DNA of 35,745 nt, taken from Bdellovibrio sp. Lineage in GTDB: Bacteria > Bdellovibrionota > Bdellovibrionia > Bdellovibrionales > Bdellovibrionaceae. The notes below the pieces were generated by a model, which was given only the letters and a program-made list of their open reading frames with translations, was not told where the DNA came from and made no database searches. Positions 25,257 through 33,285 of the stretch are shown in pieces. Location of the stretch: contig JACMQO010000132.1 in assembly GCA_014376935.1 (NCBI GenBank), positions 1 to 35,745 on the forward strand. The letters are read 5' to 3'. Positions within the stretch are counted from its first letter, which is position 1. Each line of letters opens with the position of its first letter. Both the position numbers and the translations under genes were made by a program.

Positions 25257-27079
25257 CAACAAATACGAATCCAGTTAAAACGAATTTAGCTTTGCTTTGC
25301 GAAGATAAATCAATCCATGAAAAATGGAATGTTTTTGAGCCCCTTCATATTAAACCCGAAAATTTTAATTTTAAGAACTTAAGCACTGAGATCCTATTAG
25401 TCGACTTCGCTTCGCTGAAAAAATTAACGAGTTTAGATGATTTGTTTCAGGCACGCTCTCAAAAACAAGTTAAAAAAGTCATTCTAACTTTTGGTGATCA
25501 AAACGACGCCGCCGCAACTAGTTGGATCAACAGTATGAATCCCGATTTAGTCAAAAAGTCTTCAGACTTAACTTCAGAAGATTTTTTTATTTTATGGGAT
25601 TCGATCAAATTAGCCGAGCAAAATTTGACGTACATGAATTTATCCAGCGAACTGAACTCGGTTTACGAAGTCATCAAGGAAGAGCTTGAAACTAAAATTA
25701 ATGACAAGACAAAAAATTTAATCGAAAGCCGACGTAAAGTTTTTGAAGTCAACTCACGTGTCGAATTCTTACGTAAAACCTTATATACAATTTCTGAAAT
25801 TAAATCTTTTGATACCGCCGAAGAAAAACTAAATACACTTTTAACATCTTACAACAAAGTGACGTGGTTTAAAATTGTCGACCAAGCTTCAAGCATCGCC
25901 TTTGAAAAAGATGTTGATGATCAATTTGATTCGACATTGCTAAAAACCGAAATCACCCTAAAGGGGTTAATTTATTTTTTATATTTCTTCAAAGGGGATA
26001 AAAAGCCATTTAAACGAAACGACATTCATCTTTTTAAAAAAATGAGTGAAACTTTACAGATTAATTTATCGCGAATTAATAACTTACAAGCGCTGCAAAG
26101 GAACGAAAACTTTTTTGACTTGGCCTTTCACTCTTCAAAAAATCCGATTATCGTTTTGGATCAGAACTATCTTGTCATTCAAGCTAATAAAGCGGCTCGT
26201 ACAAGTTCTGCAAATCCAGATGCGAAACACTGTTATGAAATGCTGTTTAATCGCGATTCAAAATGCCTTAATTGCCATTTAGGAACAAAGTTTGAAATTC
26301 AAAATAATAACTCGTTCTTTAACGTGCATTCGCAACCACTTAATTTAATGGAACAAGAAGATAACCGCTATTGGGTTCACGTTTACGAAGATTCGACAGA
26401 GCAAAACTTATATGAAAAAAAATTAAGTCAATTTGCAAGGCTTGAGGAATTAGGCCTGATTTCAAGTTCCATCGCGCACGAACTGAATAACCCACTTGGT
26501 GGAATTTTATCTTACATTCAGATTATGAAAATGGAGTTGCCGGCGCAACATTCGCTAATGAGTGATTTGAATCTGATGCATGAAACTGGTTTACGTATGA
26601 AAAAAATCATCGAAGATTTGTTGATTTTTTCGCGCACGAATCAACAGTTGGTTTTAGAAGATGTTGATCTATCACAACTGACTCAAGATGTTTTAACTCA
26701 GGTCGATTTACAGTTTAAGATGGAAAAAATAAAAACATCTTTTTTACCACCCGCTGAAAAAACAATTTACAAACTATCGAAGACTTTATTTCAGGACGCG
26801 ATCCAATTAATCCTTTTATTCTTTATTCAAAAATCGAAGGAAAGGCGCCTGGGTAAACAAAACTTCATTAGTCTAGTCGAGGTTAAAATTACCCAAGACC
26901 AATCAAACATCTATTTAAGCTTAGCCAGTAATTTAGGCCCTTTCGAAAACGAGCTGAAAACGAAAGATCTTAACCTTTTAGCGGTCGAAAAGAATCTGAC
27001 AGATCAAGGGTTTCAGCTATTTATAAGCGAGCCTGCGAAAGAATGGATCCAATTTTCAATCCTTTTACCCCGTTATTAA
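25244..27079 (+). CDS. Sensor histidine kinase with degenerate ATP-binding domain
   Basis: 611 residues, no membrane segment, so cytoplasmic. About 10-120 resembles a pseudo-receiver (ILLVDFASL, KKVILTFGDQ). About 130-180 is a coiled coil; about 180-285 is possibly GAF-like. About 287-390 is a PAS domain with a Cys set (Cys330, Cys341, Cys344 in HCYEMLFNRDSKCLNC). DHp follows with the phospho-acceptor His412 in SSSIAHELNNPLGG. In the C-terminal catalytic region the N-box Asn is absent (FQDAIQLILLFFIQKSK). The G1 motif DxGxG is replaced by SNLGPF and no glycine-rich G2 is seen, so ATP binding looks lost. It may serve as a phosphatase, phosphotransfer or scaffold protein. It overlaps the HAD gene and precedes the NtrC-type regulator. 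Confidence 0.82.
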   Translation: MQTVTTNTNPVKTNLALLCEDKSIHEKWNVFEPLHIKPENFNFKNLSTEILLVDFASLKKLTSLDDLFQARSQKQVKKVILTFGDQNDAAATSWINSMNPDLVKKSSDLTSEDFFILWDSIKLAEQNLTYMNLSSELNSVYEVIKEELETKINDKTKNLIESRRKVFEVNSRVEFLRKTLYTISEIKSFDTAEEKLNTLLTSYNKVTWFKIVDQASSIAFEKDVDDQFDSTLLKTEITLKGLIYFLYFFKGDKKPFKRNDIHLFKKMSETLQINLSRINNLQALQRNENFFDLAFHSSKNPIIVLDQNYLVIQANKAARTSSANPDAKHCYEMLFNRDSKCLNCHLGTKFEIQNNNSFFNVHSQPLNLMEQEDNRYWVHVYEDSTEQNLYEKKLSQFARLEELGLISSSIAHELNNPLGGILSYIQIMKMELPAQHSLMSDLNLMHETGLRMKKIIEDLLIFSRTNQQLVLEDVDLSQLTQDVLTQVDLQFKMEKIKTSFLPPAEKTIYKLSKTLFQDAIQLILLFFIQKSKERRLGKQNFISLVEVKITQDQSNIYLSLASNLGPFENELKTKDLNLLAVEKNLTDQGFQLFISEPAKEWIQFSILLPRY

Positions 27080-27122
27080 ACATCTCGATCCTAAGTCCTG
27101 AAAATGACGGTTGATGCAGATT

Positions 27123-27142
27123 TTTTGACACGTACGTCAAAA
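27123..27142 (+). promoter_or_regulatory. Inverted repeat with consensus -35 box upstream of the response regulator
   Basis: TTTTGAC (27123-27129) and GTCAAAA (27136-27142) flank ACGTAC. The left arm contains TTGACA (27125-27130), a perfect sigma-70 -35 box. The best -10 is a poor TACTCT at 27150-27155 with a 19-bp spacer, so an activator or repressor acting at the repeat is plausible. No sigma-54 -24/-12 element is seen. Confidence 0.4.
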
Positions 27143-27197
27143 TTTGAATTACTCTTAATTATATAAATAAAAAGAACCCACCACGGAAGGAAGGTTC

Positions 27198-28601
27198 ATG
27201 AAATCACCAAGAGTCCTAATCTTAGATGATGAGTCGACGCTAAGAACGGCGTTGTTTCGTTTGCTTGATCGAAAAAGTTTTCAAGTTGTGACCGCGCAGC
27301 GTATCGACGAAGCCCGAACATTTCTATCACCTGAACGCACATTTGATTTAGCGATCATCGATATGAACTTACCTGACGGTAACGGTTTAGATTTCATGGC
27401 CGAATTAAAAGCGAATTCACCAAACACGCAAGTGATCGTCTTAACCGGCTTTGCAACTATCGATTCAGCAGTTCTGGCGACGCAAAAAGGCGCTTTTCAC
27501 TTTTTAACTAAGCCATTTAATGTGGAAGAGTTAATGAGTCTTGTGGATAAAGCATTAGCCATTAAAAGTTTAGAGCAAGAAAACCGCCAACTTCGTAATG
27601 AACTAGGCACCAAGTATCAGTTCGAACAAATCATCGGCGAAAGTGATGGCCTTAAACAGTGCTTATCATTGGTTGAGCGCGTGGCCCACACTGATTCAAC
27701 GGTTTTAATTACTGGTGAATCTGGAACCGGCAAAGAATTGATCGCGCGTGCGATTCATTACAACTCTCCACGTGCTAAAAATCCTTTTATTGCCATCAAC
27801 TGCGGCGCGATTCCGTCTGAACTTTTAGAAAGTGAACTATTTGGCCATGTGAGGGGCTCTTTTACCGGAGCTATCGCCAATCGTATCGGTCGTTTTGAAA
27901 TGGCCGATGAAGGCACTCTATTTTTAGATGAAATTGGTGACCTTGAGCCAAATCTACAAGTTAAAATTTTACGGGCATTGCAAGAACGCGCTTTTGAACC
28001 TGTCGGATCTACAAAGTCAGTTCAAGTCAACGTGCGCGTTATTGCCGCTACAAATTTAGATTTAGAAAAAGCAGTTTTAAATGGCCGCTTCCGTGAAGAT
28101 CTATTTTATCGTTTAAACGTCATTCCGATTCAGTTGCCCGCACTGCGTGAACGTAAAACAGATATTCCGATTTTATTAAATCACTTCATGAATCAATTTA
28201 ATAAAAATAAAACTCGTGTTTTAACGGGCTTCACCCAAGAATCTTTGAATTGCTTAAGTCATTACGCATGGCCCGGAAATATTCGCGAATTAGAAAACTT
28301 GATTGAACGCTTAAGTATTTTAAAAGGACAAGGCACAGTTGAACTGAACGACCTGCCACCAAAATACCGATCAAGTGTCGCTAGTTACGCTGAAACCGGA
28401 ACAATTCAAATACCCGAAGCCGGTTTAGATTTTAATTCAGCCGTTGATCAATTTGAAAATGCGTTGATTATGAAAGCTTTAGAAAAAACGGGGTGGAATA
28501 AAAACCAAGCAGCCATTTTACTTCGCCTTAATCGCACAACGTTGGTTGAGAAGATGAAGAAAAAAGGCTTGAAATCAAACGATTCCGAAGCCGAGATGTA
28601 A
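27198..28601 (+). CDS. NtrC-family response regulator (sigma-54 activator type)
   Basis: 467 residues. The receiver domain has Asp10/Asp11, phospho-acceptor Asp55 (AIIDMNLPDGNG), Thr83 and Lys105 (LTKPFN). The AAA+ domain (about 145-380) has Walker A GESGTGKE (173-180), the sigma-54 contact loop GSFTGA (220-225; GAFTGA in most members) and Walker B GTLFLDEIGD. A Fis-type helix-turn-helix ends the protein (NQAAILLRLNRTTLVEKMKK). It should activate sigma-54 promoters when phosphorylated. GGAAGGAAGG precedes the ATG. It lies 118 bp downstream of the kinase and has its own promoter candidate. Its stop directly abuts the stop of the convergent class V PLP gene. Confidence 0.93.
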   Translation: MKSPRVLILDDESTLRTALFRLLDRKSFQVVTAQRIDEARTFLSPERTFDLAIIDMNLPDGNGLDFMAELKANSPNTQVIVLTGFATIDSAVLATQKGAFHFLTKPFNVEELMSLVDKALAIKSLEQENRQLRNELGTKYQFEQIIGESDGLKQCLSLVERVAHTDSTVLITGESGTGKELIARAIHYNSPRAKNPFIAINCGAIPSELLESELFGHVRGSFTGAIANRIGRFEMADEGTLFLDEIGDLEPNLQVKILRALQERAFEPVGSTKSVQVNVRVIAATNLDLEKAVLNGRFREDLFYRLNVIPIQLPALRERKTDIPILLNHFMNQFNKNKTRVLTGFTQESLNCLSHYAWPGNIRELENLIERLSILKGQGTVELNDLPPKYRSSVASYAETGTIQIPEAGLDFNSAVDQFENALIMKALEKTGWNKNQAAILLRLNRTTLVEKMKKKGLKSNDSEAEM

Positions 28602-29723
28602 TTAAAACGACCGCAGGATAGTGATAAATTTATCAATGTCTTCGGCCGTATTGAATGCGTGCGGGGTGACCCGCATACCAGGCCCGCGTAACGGCACATG
28701 CACACCGTGATTAAAAAGAAACTTTTGTAGTTCTTTATTTCCTTTTTCAGTTGAAAAATTCACGAATTGATTCGGCTGTTCAGCGTAAGCAAAAACTTTG
28801 AAATTGAGTCTTTTAATTTCGTACCGAAGATGCTCGGCCAAACTAAAAGCTTCGGCTCTTAATGAATCCACACCGATTTGCATCGTGACTTCGATCGATC
28901 GACCTAAGGCACAAATTTCTAAAACTTGTTTTGATCCGGCTTCAAACTTTGATGCGTCTACTTTAGGTTCGCAGGAGAAATCACTTGGATCGTCGCATGT
29001 TCCATAAGTGCCGGAACCAATCGACAATGGTTGTATTTTTTGAATTAATTCTTTTTTTAAAACTAAAAAGGCAACGCCAACTGGGCCATTCAACCATTTG
29101 TGACTACCGCAAACCAATCCGTCTATTTTTAATTTCTTAAAAGACAGCGTGTGCATCCCTAAAGACTGCATCGCATCGACAAATAACAAAATACCGTTCT
29201 GCTGGCAGGCCGCTGAAACTTTTTCTAAATCGATCATCGCTCCCATTTGGTACTGAACAGCTGAAACGGCAATGACTTTCGTTTTTTTTGTGATTTTAGC
29301 AATCAACATTTCTGCGGTTACTAACTTTACAACATCTAAATCCACAACCACAAGTTGCGCTTCGGCCCGTTTACAAGCTTGTTGCCACGGGTATAGATTT
29401 GAAGAGTACTCTTGATCGAACAAAATAATTTCGTCGTCTTTTTTTAAATCAATTCCAAACGCGAACTGACTGATACCACCGGCGCAGCTTTGAAAGAATG
29501 CGATTTCGTCTTTTCCGCAATCGACAAGCTTTGATATTTGTTGGCGCGTCCAATCGACGCGGGCCATGTAGTCGTGATCAGAATAATATCCTTCTTCAAA
29601 AAAACGCTTTGCCCAAAAGTTGATTTCCTCTTGAGCGGGTTTCATGATCGGAGACAAACCCGCGTTATTTAAATGTAATTTTTCTGATCTAAAAAATAAT
29701 TCTTTGTACTCTTTTAAATTCAT
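28602..29723 (-). CDS. Class V aminotransferase-fold PLP enzyme, EgtE-like C-S lyase candidate
   Basis: 373 residues of the cysteine-desulfurase/isopenicillin-N-epimerase fold. It has LHLNNAGLSP near the start, the PLP-ring Asp183 in LLFVDAMQSLG and the Schiff-base Lys209 in CGSHKWLNGPVGV. EgtE, which cleaves the C-S bond of hercynylcysteine sulfoxide in ergothioneine synthesis, belongs to this fold. OvoB performs the same step for 5-histidylcysteine sulfoxide. The ATG overlaps the stop of the OvoA-like fusion by four bases (ATGA) and has no ribosome-binding site, indicating translational coupling, so it is very likely the lyase of the same pathway. A desulfurase or epimerase role is the alternative. 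Confidence 0.85.
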   Translation of the reverse strand: MNLKEYKELFFRSEKLHLNNAGLSPIMKPAQEEINFWAKRFFEEGYYSDHDYMARVDWTRQQISKLVDCGKDEIAFFQSCAGGISQFAFGIDLKKDDEIILFDQEYSSNLYPWQQACKRAEAQLVVVDLDVVKLVTAEMLIAKITKKTKVIAVSAVQYQMGAMIDLEKVSAACQQNGILLFVDAMQSLGMHTLSFKKLKIDGLVCGSHKWLNGPVGVAFLVLKKELIQKIQPLSIGSGTYGTCDDPSDFSCEPKVDASKFEAGSKQVLEICALGRSIEVTMQIGVDSLRAEAFSLAEHLRYEIKRLNFKVFAYAEQPNQFVNFSTEKGNKELQKFLFNHGVHVPLRGPGMRVTPHAFNTAEDIDKFITILRSF

Positions 29724-32700
29724 AGATTCACAAATTTTTTCAGTTTATCGACGAAAAGCTGTAAACGATCAAAGTGCAAGCGATGCCCCAGTAGACTTAT
29801 ACGAATAACTTTTTGCCCCGCAATGGTACAACTTGATAAAAACAATGTGTTGTCATTATTAATCAATTCTAAAAGTTTTTGTGTCTTATGACTTGAGTCT
29901 TCTAAATCTTTTCCTTCGGCGATAAAAGAAATAATCGTTAACTGCGCATCCGTAAATACTTTCAAACCTTTTATTTGCGCGATTTCTTTTTGAAGCCACT
30001 CTGTCAGTTTAAATTTTTCTTCCAAATTTAAAATAAATGGCTCGATACCTAAAGTTTTGATAGGAAGCCAAACACGGAAACCACGCCAGTCGCGTGAAAG
30101 CTCGATGCTAAGGTCAGCGTAATCAATTTTAATTCCGGTCTCTTCAGCTTCGGGTGATGGGGGCATATAACTGGACGAACTTAAATAGTCGTAATGGATG
30201 TTTTTAATATCACGTAGAAGTAGACCACCCGTTCCGTACGGAAGACATAGTGCTTTGTGCGGATCAAACACTAAAGAATCGGCTTGCTCGATTCCCTTAA
30301 GAATCGTTTTGCCCTTTTTGGTTAGCATAAATAAAGCCCCGTAAGCCCCATCCACATGAAACCAAAGATCATTTTCTTTCGCAATCTGCGCCACTTGATC
30401 TAATGGATCAATGGCGCCGGTATTTGTTGAACCTGCGGTCGCCACGATCGCAAACGGTTTCAGTCCCGCAGCTAAATCTGCTTTGATCTTCGATTCTAAA
30501 TCAGACGTTTCCATTTGCAAATTTGCGTTGACCGCAACTTTTTGCAAAGCTTCTGGCGGAAATCCTAAAAAATCTAACGCTTTTCCGACGCAGTGATGCG
30601 CCTGCGATGAAGCATAAACACGTGCTTTTGATAGATCGTAAAAACCTTTCAGTTTGTTTTTTCTTGCCATCGAAAGCGCAGCTAAATTCGCCTGACTACC
30701 ACCGCTTGTAAAGTAGCCAATCGACGTTTTTTCAGGAAATTGAAATAAATTTAAGAACCAATTCACCGCTTCTGCTTCTAAAGTCACAAATCCAGGGGCC
30801 ATCATATAGTGACCCGTATAAGGATTAATCGTCTGCGAAATCATTTGCGCCAAATTACTATAAACGTTCGCCGAACCTGAAACGTAAGCCGCATAACCCG
30901 GATGACCCGGCAATTGAACTTGCGGAGCTAATTCATCAAAAACAAGCTTTAACTGATCTGAAAAATTTTGCGGATGACGCGGAAAATTTTTTGCGGGTTG
31001 GTACGGAACCGCAAAATCGTCTCGCACGAAATTTTTTGCCGGATCGTGTGCCGTACCCGACGGTTTCATTTGTTCGTAATTCTTGTAAAAGTCCAAAATT
31101 TTGGACTCAGTCTCTTGAAACAATCCTTTTAAGTTTTGCTGGCTTGGTTCTAAAGGCTGATCAACATTTTTAAACCAGTCTGGCTTTTCGGCTATTTGAT
31201 CTAATACGCTGGCTCGTTTTTGATGAACGTATTCATTTGAACGGTTAAATTTAAATGAATTATTATCAAATGATCCATCTAACGTGACTGCCATTCTAAA
31301 ACCCGAATGCTGATAAAAGTGGGGTCTAAAATGAAAGCGCGCCCAGCGACTAGCTTCATGGCCACAGCTTATAAACGATCCGCCCAAAATCATGTAGTGC
31401 TTGCCATCATAACAAGGCGTTGAAAAATCGTCGTACAGTTTGTGCGTGCGAAAATTTTCTAAAGGATTAAATTGATCTTCTAATAAATGCCAAACGTTAC
31501 CAAATACTTTGCTGTCAGCCGGGCTAGCCGATGACCACACAAAATTAAAATTGATGTCTTCAAAATCAAAATTTTTAATTTTTGAAAATGATTGAATTTG
31601 TAAAACCGGATCACCCTTCATACCATCGCGAATCGCGACGTGTTCACCTTCAGTTAACAAACGATAATGAAGTTCGGATTGATCCTTTTTTTGCTTCCAG
31701 GCGCAGTAGGCTTTTGCTTCGTGATGATTCACTTCAACGGGCCAATCCCAGGGCATATCGATCATTTCGAAAATAGTTCTTAATTGATATTCATGAAGAC
31801 CTTCGGGTCCACTCGCTGACCAGAATGTCGGACGGCGGGTATTCCGAAACTTTCGCCATTGCAATCCTTCGGGCTCCCAAAATTCGTCTTTGCTATAGTC
31901 TCCGGATTTAACGAATTCATAGAATTCACCATTCGTAACCTGGGTTTGTGAAGACTGAAACGCGGCTAACGAGACTTCGCGATGACCGTATTCATTATCC
32001 CAACCGAATGATTTCTCATTGTCGGCCTTTCCAAGTATCACGGTTTTTTCTGGATATTTAACCCACGTGTTTTCTTTGTAATCAACGTTAGCGACCGGAA
32101 ATAAATTTCTAATTTTCGCGTAGCTTGGATGTAACGGAGCCCAGTATTTTGGTGTCTCAACATACTGAATTGGTAATTCACGAATTAAAACGGATGACGT
32201 TTCAAAATGAATTTTTTCATGCTCTAAAGACATCCATAGCGACCATAGTGCCGAATCGCTTTTAACACGATTTTTGTTTTCAATATCGGGATGGTTTAAG
32301 ATTAAATGGCGAATAACATCGTAACATTTTTTTCTGTAAGCATGGACGTCTTGAACCGAAGGCCAAAGCATTTCGTTTTTAGACATATCATCCCAGCTCA
32401 TTTCATCAACGCCGATCTCTAGTACTTTTTCTAAGTACAGATCAATCGGCTTTTCAATCAGCCCAGCCAAACGCAGTTTATTGATAAATAGAACGCATGT
32501 ATGCCCGTAATAAAAAATGAGAGGATGACGTAACTGATGGTACGGAGGGCGAACATAAATTTCTTCAGTCTTTAAACTTTGAAACAGAAGTTCAGTTAAT
32601 GTCCATTCGTTATCAAAATAATCTAAGACGTCTTGCCGCGTACAAATATCTAAATTTAAAAGCGGCAAGGCTTGTAGATAATTTTTTTCGCGATTGAAGC

Positions 32701-32827
32701 CCGGACAATTTTGCGGGGCTAAACCCGTCCACCAACTGTCGCCAAATTTTTTGGCGACTTCATTTTCTGTTTTTTCCGCAGGGGTAGACACACTTAAATT
32801 TGGATTTCTAGTTATTGTAACTGACAT
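29720..32827 (-). CDS. ovoA: OvoA-like 5-histidylcysteine sulfoxide synthase fused to a group II PLP decarboxylase
   Basis: 1035 residues. Residues 30-60 (DSWWTGLAPQNCPGF) and the DinB-type domain (about 65-215) match OvoA. The iron ligands are His109 (RHPLIFYYGHT), His203 and His207 with Glu209 (LEHEKIHFETSS). DEMSWDDM is an OvoA hallmark. About 255-515 is the FGE-sulfatase domain ending LGGSFISCGHEASRWARFHF, RPHFYQHSGFR. OvoA then normally has a SAM methyltransferase; here about 555-1035 is instead a complete aromatic-amino-acid/glutamate-decarboxylase-type domain: SGGSQANLAAL, His744 (SQAHHCVGKA), Asp826 (HVDGAYG) and PLP Lys858 (DPHKAL). The known module reaction joins His and Cys with O2 to give the sulfoxide. 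Decarboxylation of His, the sulfoxide or 5-thiohistidine is inferred. Start: ATG at 32827, apparently leaderless. Confidence 0.88.
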   Translation of the reverse strand: MSVTITRNPNLSVSTPAEKTENEVAKKFGDSWWTGLAPQNCPGFNREKNYLQALPLLNLDICTRQDVLDYFDNEWTLTELLFQSLKTEEIYVRPPYHQLRHPLIFYYGHTCVLFINKLRLAGLIEKPIDLYLEKVLEIGVDEMSWDDMSKNEMLWPSVQDVHAYRKKCYDVIRHLILNHPDIENKNRVKSDSALWSLWMSLEHEKIHFETSSVLIRELPIQYVETPKYWAPLHPSYAKIRNLFPVANVDYKENTWVKYPEKTVILGKADNEKSFGWDNEYGHREVSLAAFQSSQTQVTNGEFYEFVKSGDYSKDEFWEPEGLQWRKFRNTRRPTFWSASGPEGLHEYQLRTIFEMIDMPWDWPVEVNHHEAKAYCAWKQKKDQSELHYRLLTEGEHVAIRDGMKGDPVLQIQSFSKIKNFDFEDINFNFVWSSASPADSKVFGNVWHLLEDQFNPLENFRTHKLYDDFSTPCYDGKHYMILGGSFISCGHEASRWARFHFRPHFYQHSGFRMAVTLDGSFDNNSFKFNRSNEYVHQKRASVLDQIAEKPDWFKNVDQPLEPSQQNLKGLFQETESKILDFYKNYEQMKPSGTAHDPAKNFVRDDFAVPYQPAKNFPRHPQNFSDQLKLVFDELAPQVQLPGHPGYAAYVSGSANVYSNLAQMISQTINPYTGHYMMAPGFVTLEAEAVNWFLNLFQFPEKTSIGYFTSGGSQANLAALSMARKNKLKGFYDLSKARVYASSQAHHCVGKALDFLGFPPEALQKVAVNANLQMETSDLESKIKADLAAGLKPFAIVATAGSTNTGAIDPLDQVAQIAKENDLWFHVDGAYGALFMLTKKGKTILKGIEQADSLVFDPHKALCLPYGTGGLLLRDIKNIHYDYLSSSSYMPPSPEAEETGIKIDYADLSIELSRDWRGFRVWLPIKTLGIEPFILNLEEKFKLTEWLQKEIAQIKGLKVFTDAQLTIISFIAEGKDLEDSSHKTQKLLELINNDNTLFLSSCTIAGQKVIRISLLGHRLHFDRLQLFVDKLKKFVNL

Positions 32828-32835
32828 AGTGTTTA

Positions 32836-32876
32836 ATTATGACAATAGATCACCAATCACACAAACCAATGTGTGA
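32836..32876 (-). promoter_or_regulatory. Promoter and inverted-repeat operator of the OvoA-like operon
   Basis: On the minus strand TTGTGT (32864-32859) and CATAAT (32841-32836) are 17 bp apart. CATAAT ends 8 bp before the ATG, there is no Shine-Dalgarno, and a leaderless transcript is expected. A perfect 7-bp inverted repeat TCACACA-AACCAA-TGTGTGA (32857-32876) covers the -35 box and is a good repressor-site candidate. The half-sites resemble CRP-type TGTGA but face outward. Confidence 0.55.
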
Positions 32877-33077
32877 AAATCGATGATCTGATAGAGGTTT
32901 TATGTATTTTGCTAATCCAACATCTAGTTTTCATTTTTTATTTTTTCTTCCCCTTGATTTCAGACACATTTACATATTATCTACATATATAGTTTTTGTG
33001 TAAATTATTTTACATCGGGACTTTAAAAAACCGTCTTAAAAAGATGGCTTAATAACCACAATTGAATGAGGGGGCTC
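32877..33077. other. AT-rich gap between the divergent ovoA-like and pab operons
   Basis: The stretch is T-rich and contains a TGTAAA-TTAT-TTTACA inverted repeat (32999-33014) and a small hairpin (33031-33037 with 33041-33047, one G-U pair). An ATG at 32902 after GAGG opens a hydrophobic 33-codon frame ending at 33003; I do not consider it established as a gene. No clear sigma-70 pair with normal spacing was found for the pab side. Confidence 0.4.
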
Positions 33078-33185
33078 ATGAGTTCAAAAGGATTTGTTTT
33101 TAAAAAAACTAACTATTTCGACAAGTTAAATGTAGGCATATGGTTTACTCAATTATTAATAAGCTACGTCATTGCACTTAGCTAG
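33078..33185 (+). CDS. Possible 35-residue small protein or leader peptide upstream of pabA
   Basis: An ATG preceded by GAGGGGG opens a 35-codon frame ending in TAG. The peptide starts MSSKGFVFKKTNYFDKL, which is basic and polar. It ends VGIWFTQLLISYVIALS, a short hydrophobic segment that could insert in the membrane. It lies 100 bp before pabA, with a long inverted repeat between them. It could be a small membrane protein, a leader peptide or chance. One Trp codon is not enough to suggest a trp-type attenuator. Confidence 0.35.
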   Translation: MSSKGFVFKKTNYFDKLNVGIWFTQLLISYVIALS

Positions 33186-33205
33186 TTCTTTAAGCTTTTG
33201 TCGAG

Positions 33206-33251
33206 TGGGTTTAATTATTCTGTCGCGGTGCTAGCGTTACCCTTAAACCCA
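33206..33251 (+). promoter_or_regulatory. 9-bp inverted repeat in the pabA leader
   Basis: TGGGTTTAA (33206-33214) is matched perfectly by TTAAACCCA (33243-33251). The 28-nt enclosed segment can form further short pairs around GCTAGC. There is no T-run after it. It ends 34 bp before the pabA ATG and could be a leader RNA structure or an operator. Confidence 0.4.
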
Positions 33252-33285
33252 TGACATCTTCAAGTCTTTCAGGAAATTAAACCGC

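Noticed and set aside
27080-27197. Sigma-54 promoter ahead of the NtrC-type regulator
   Set aside because: No GG-N10-GC element of the -24/-12 type is present; only a sigma-70-like -35 box is seen.
32902-33003. Hydrophobic 33-codon frame after GAGG
   Set aside because: Short, T-rich sequence easily gives hydrophobic frames; nothing else supports it.
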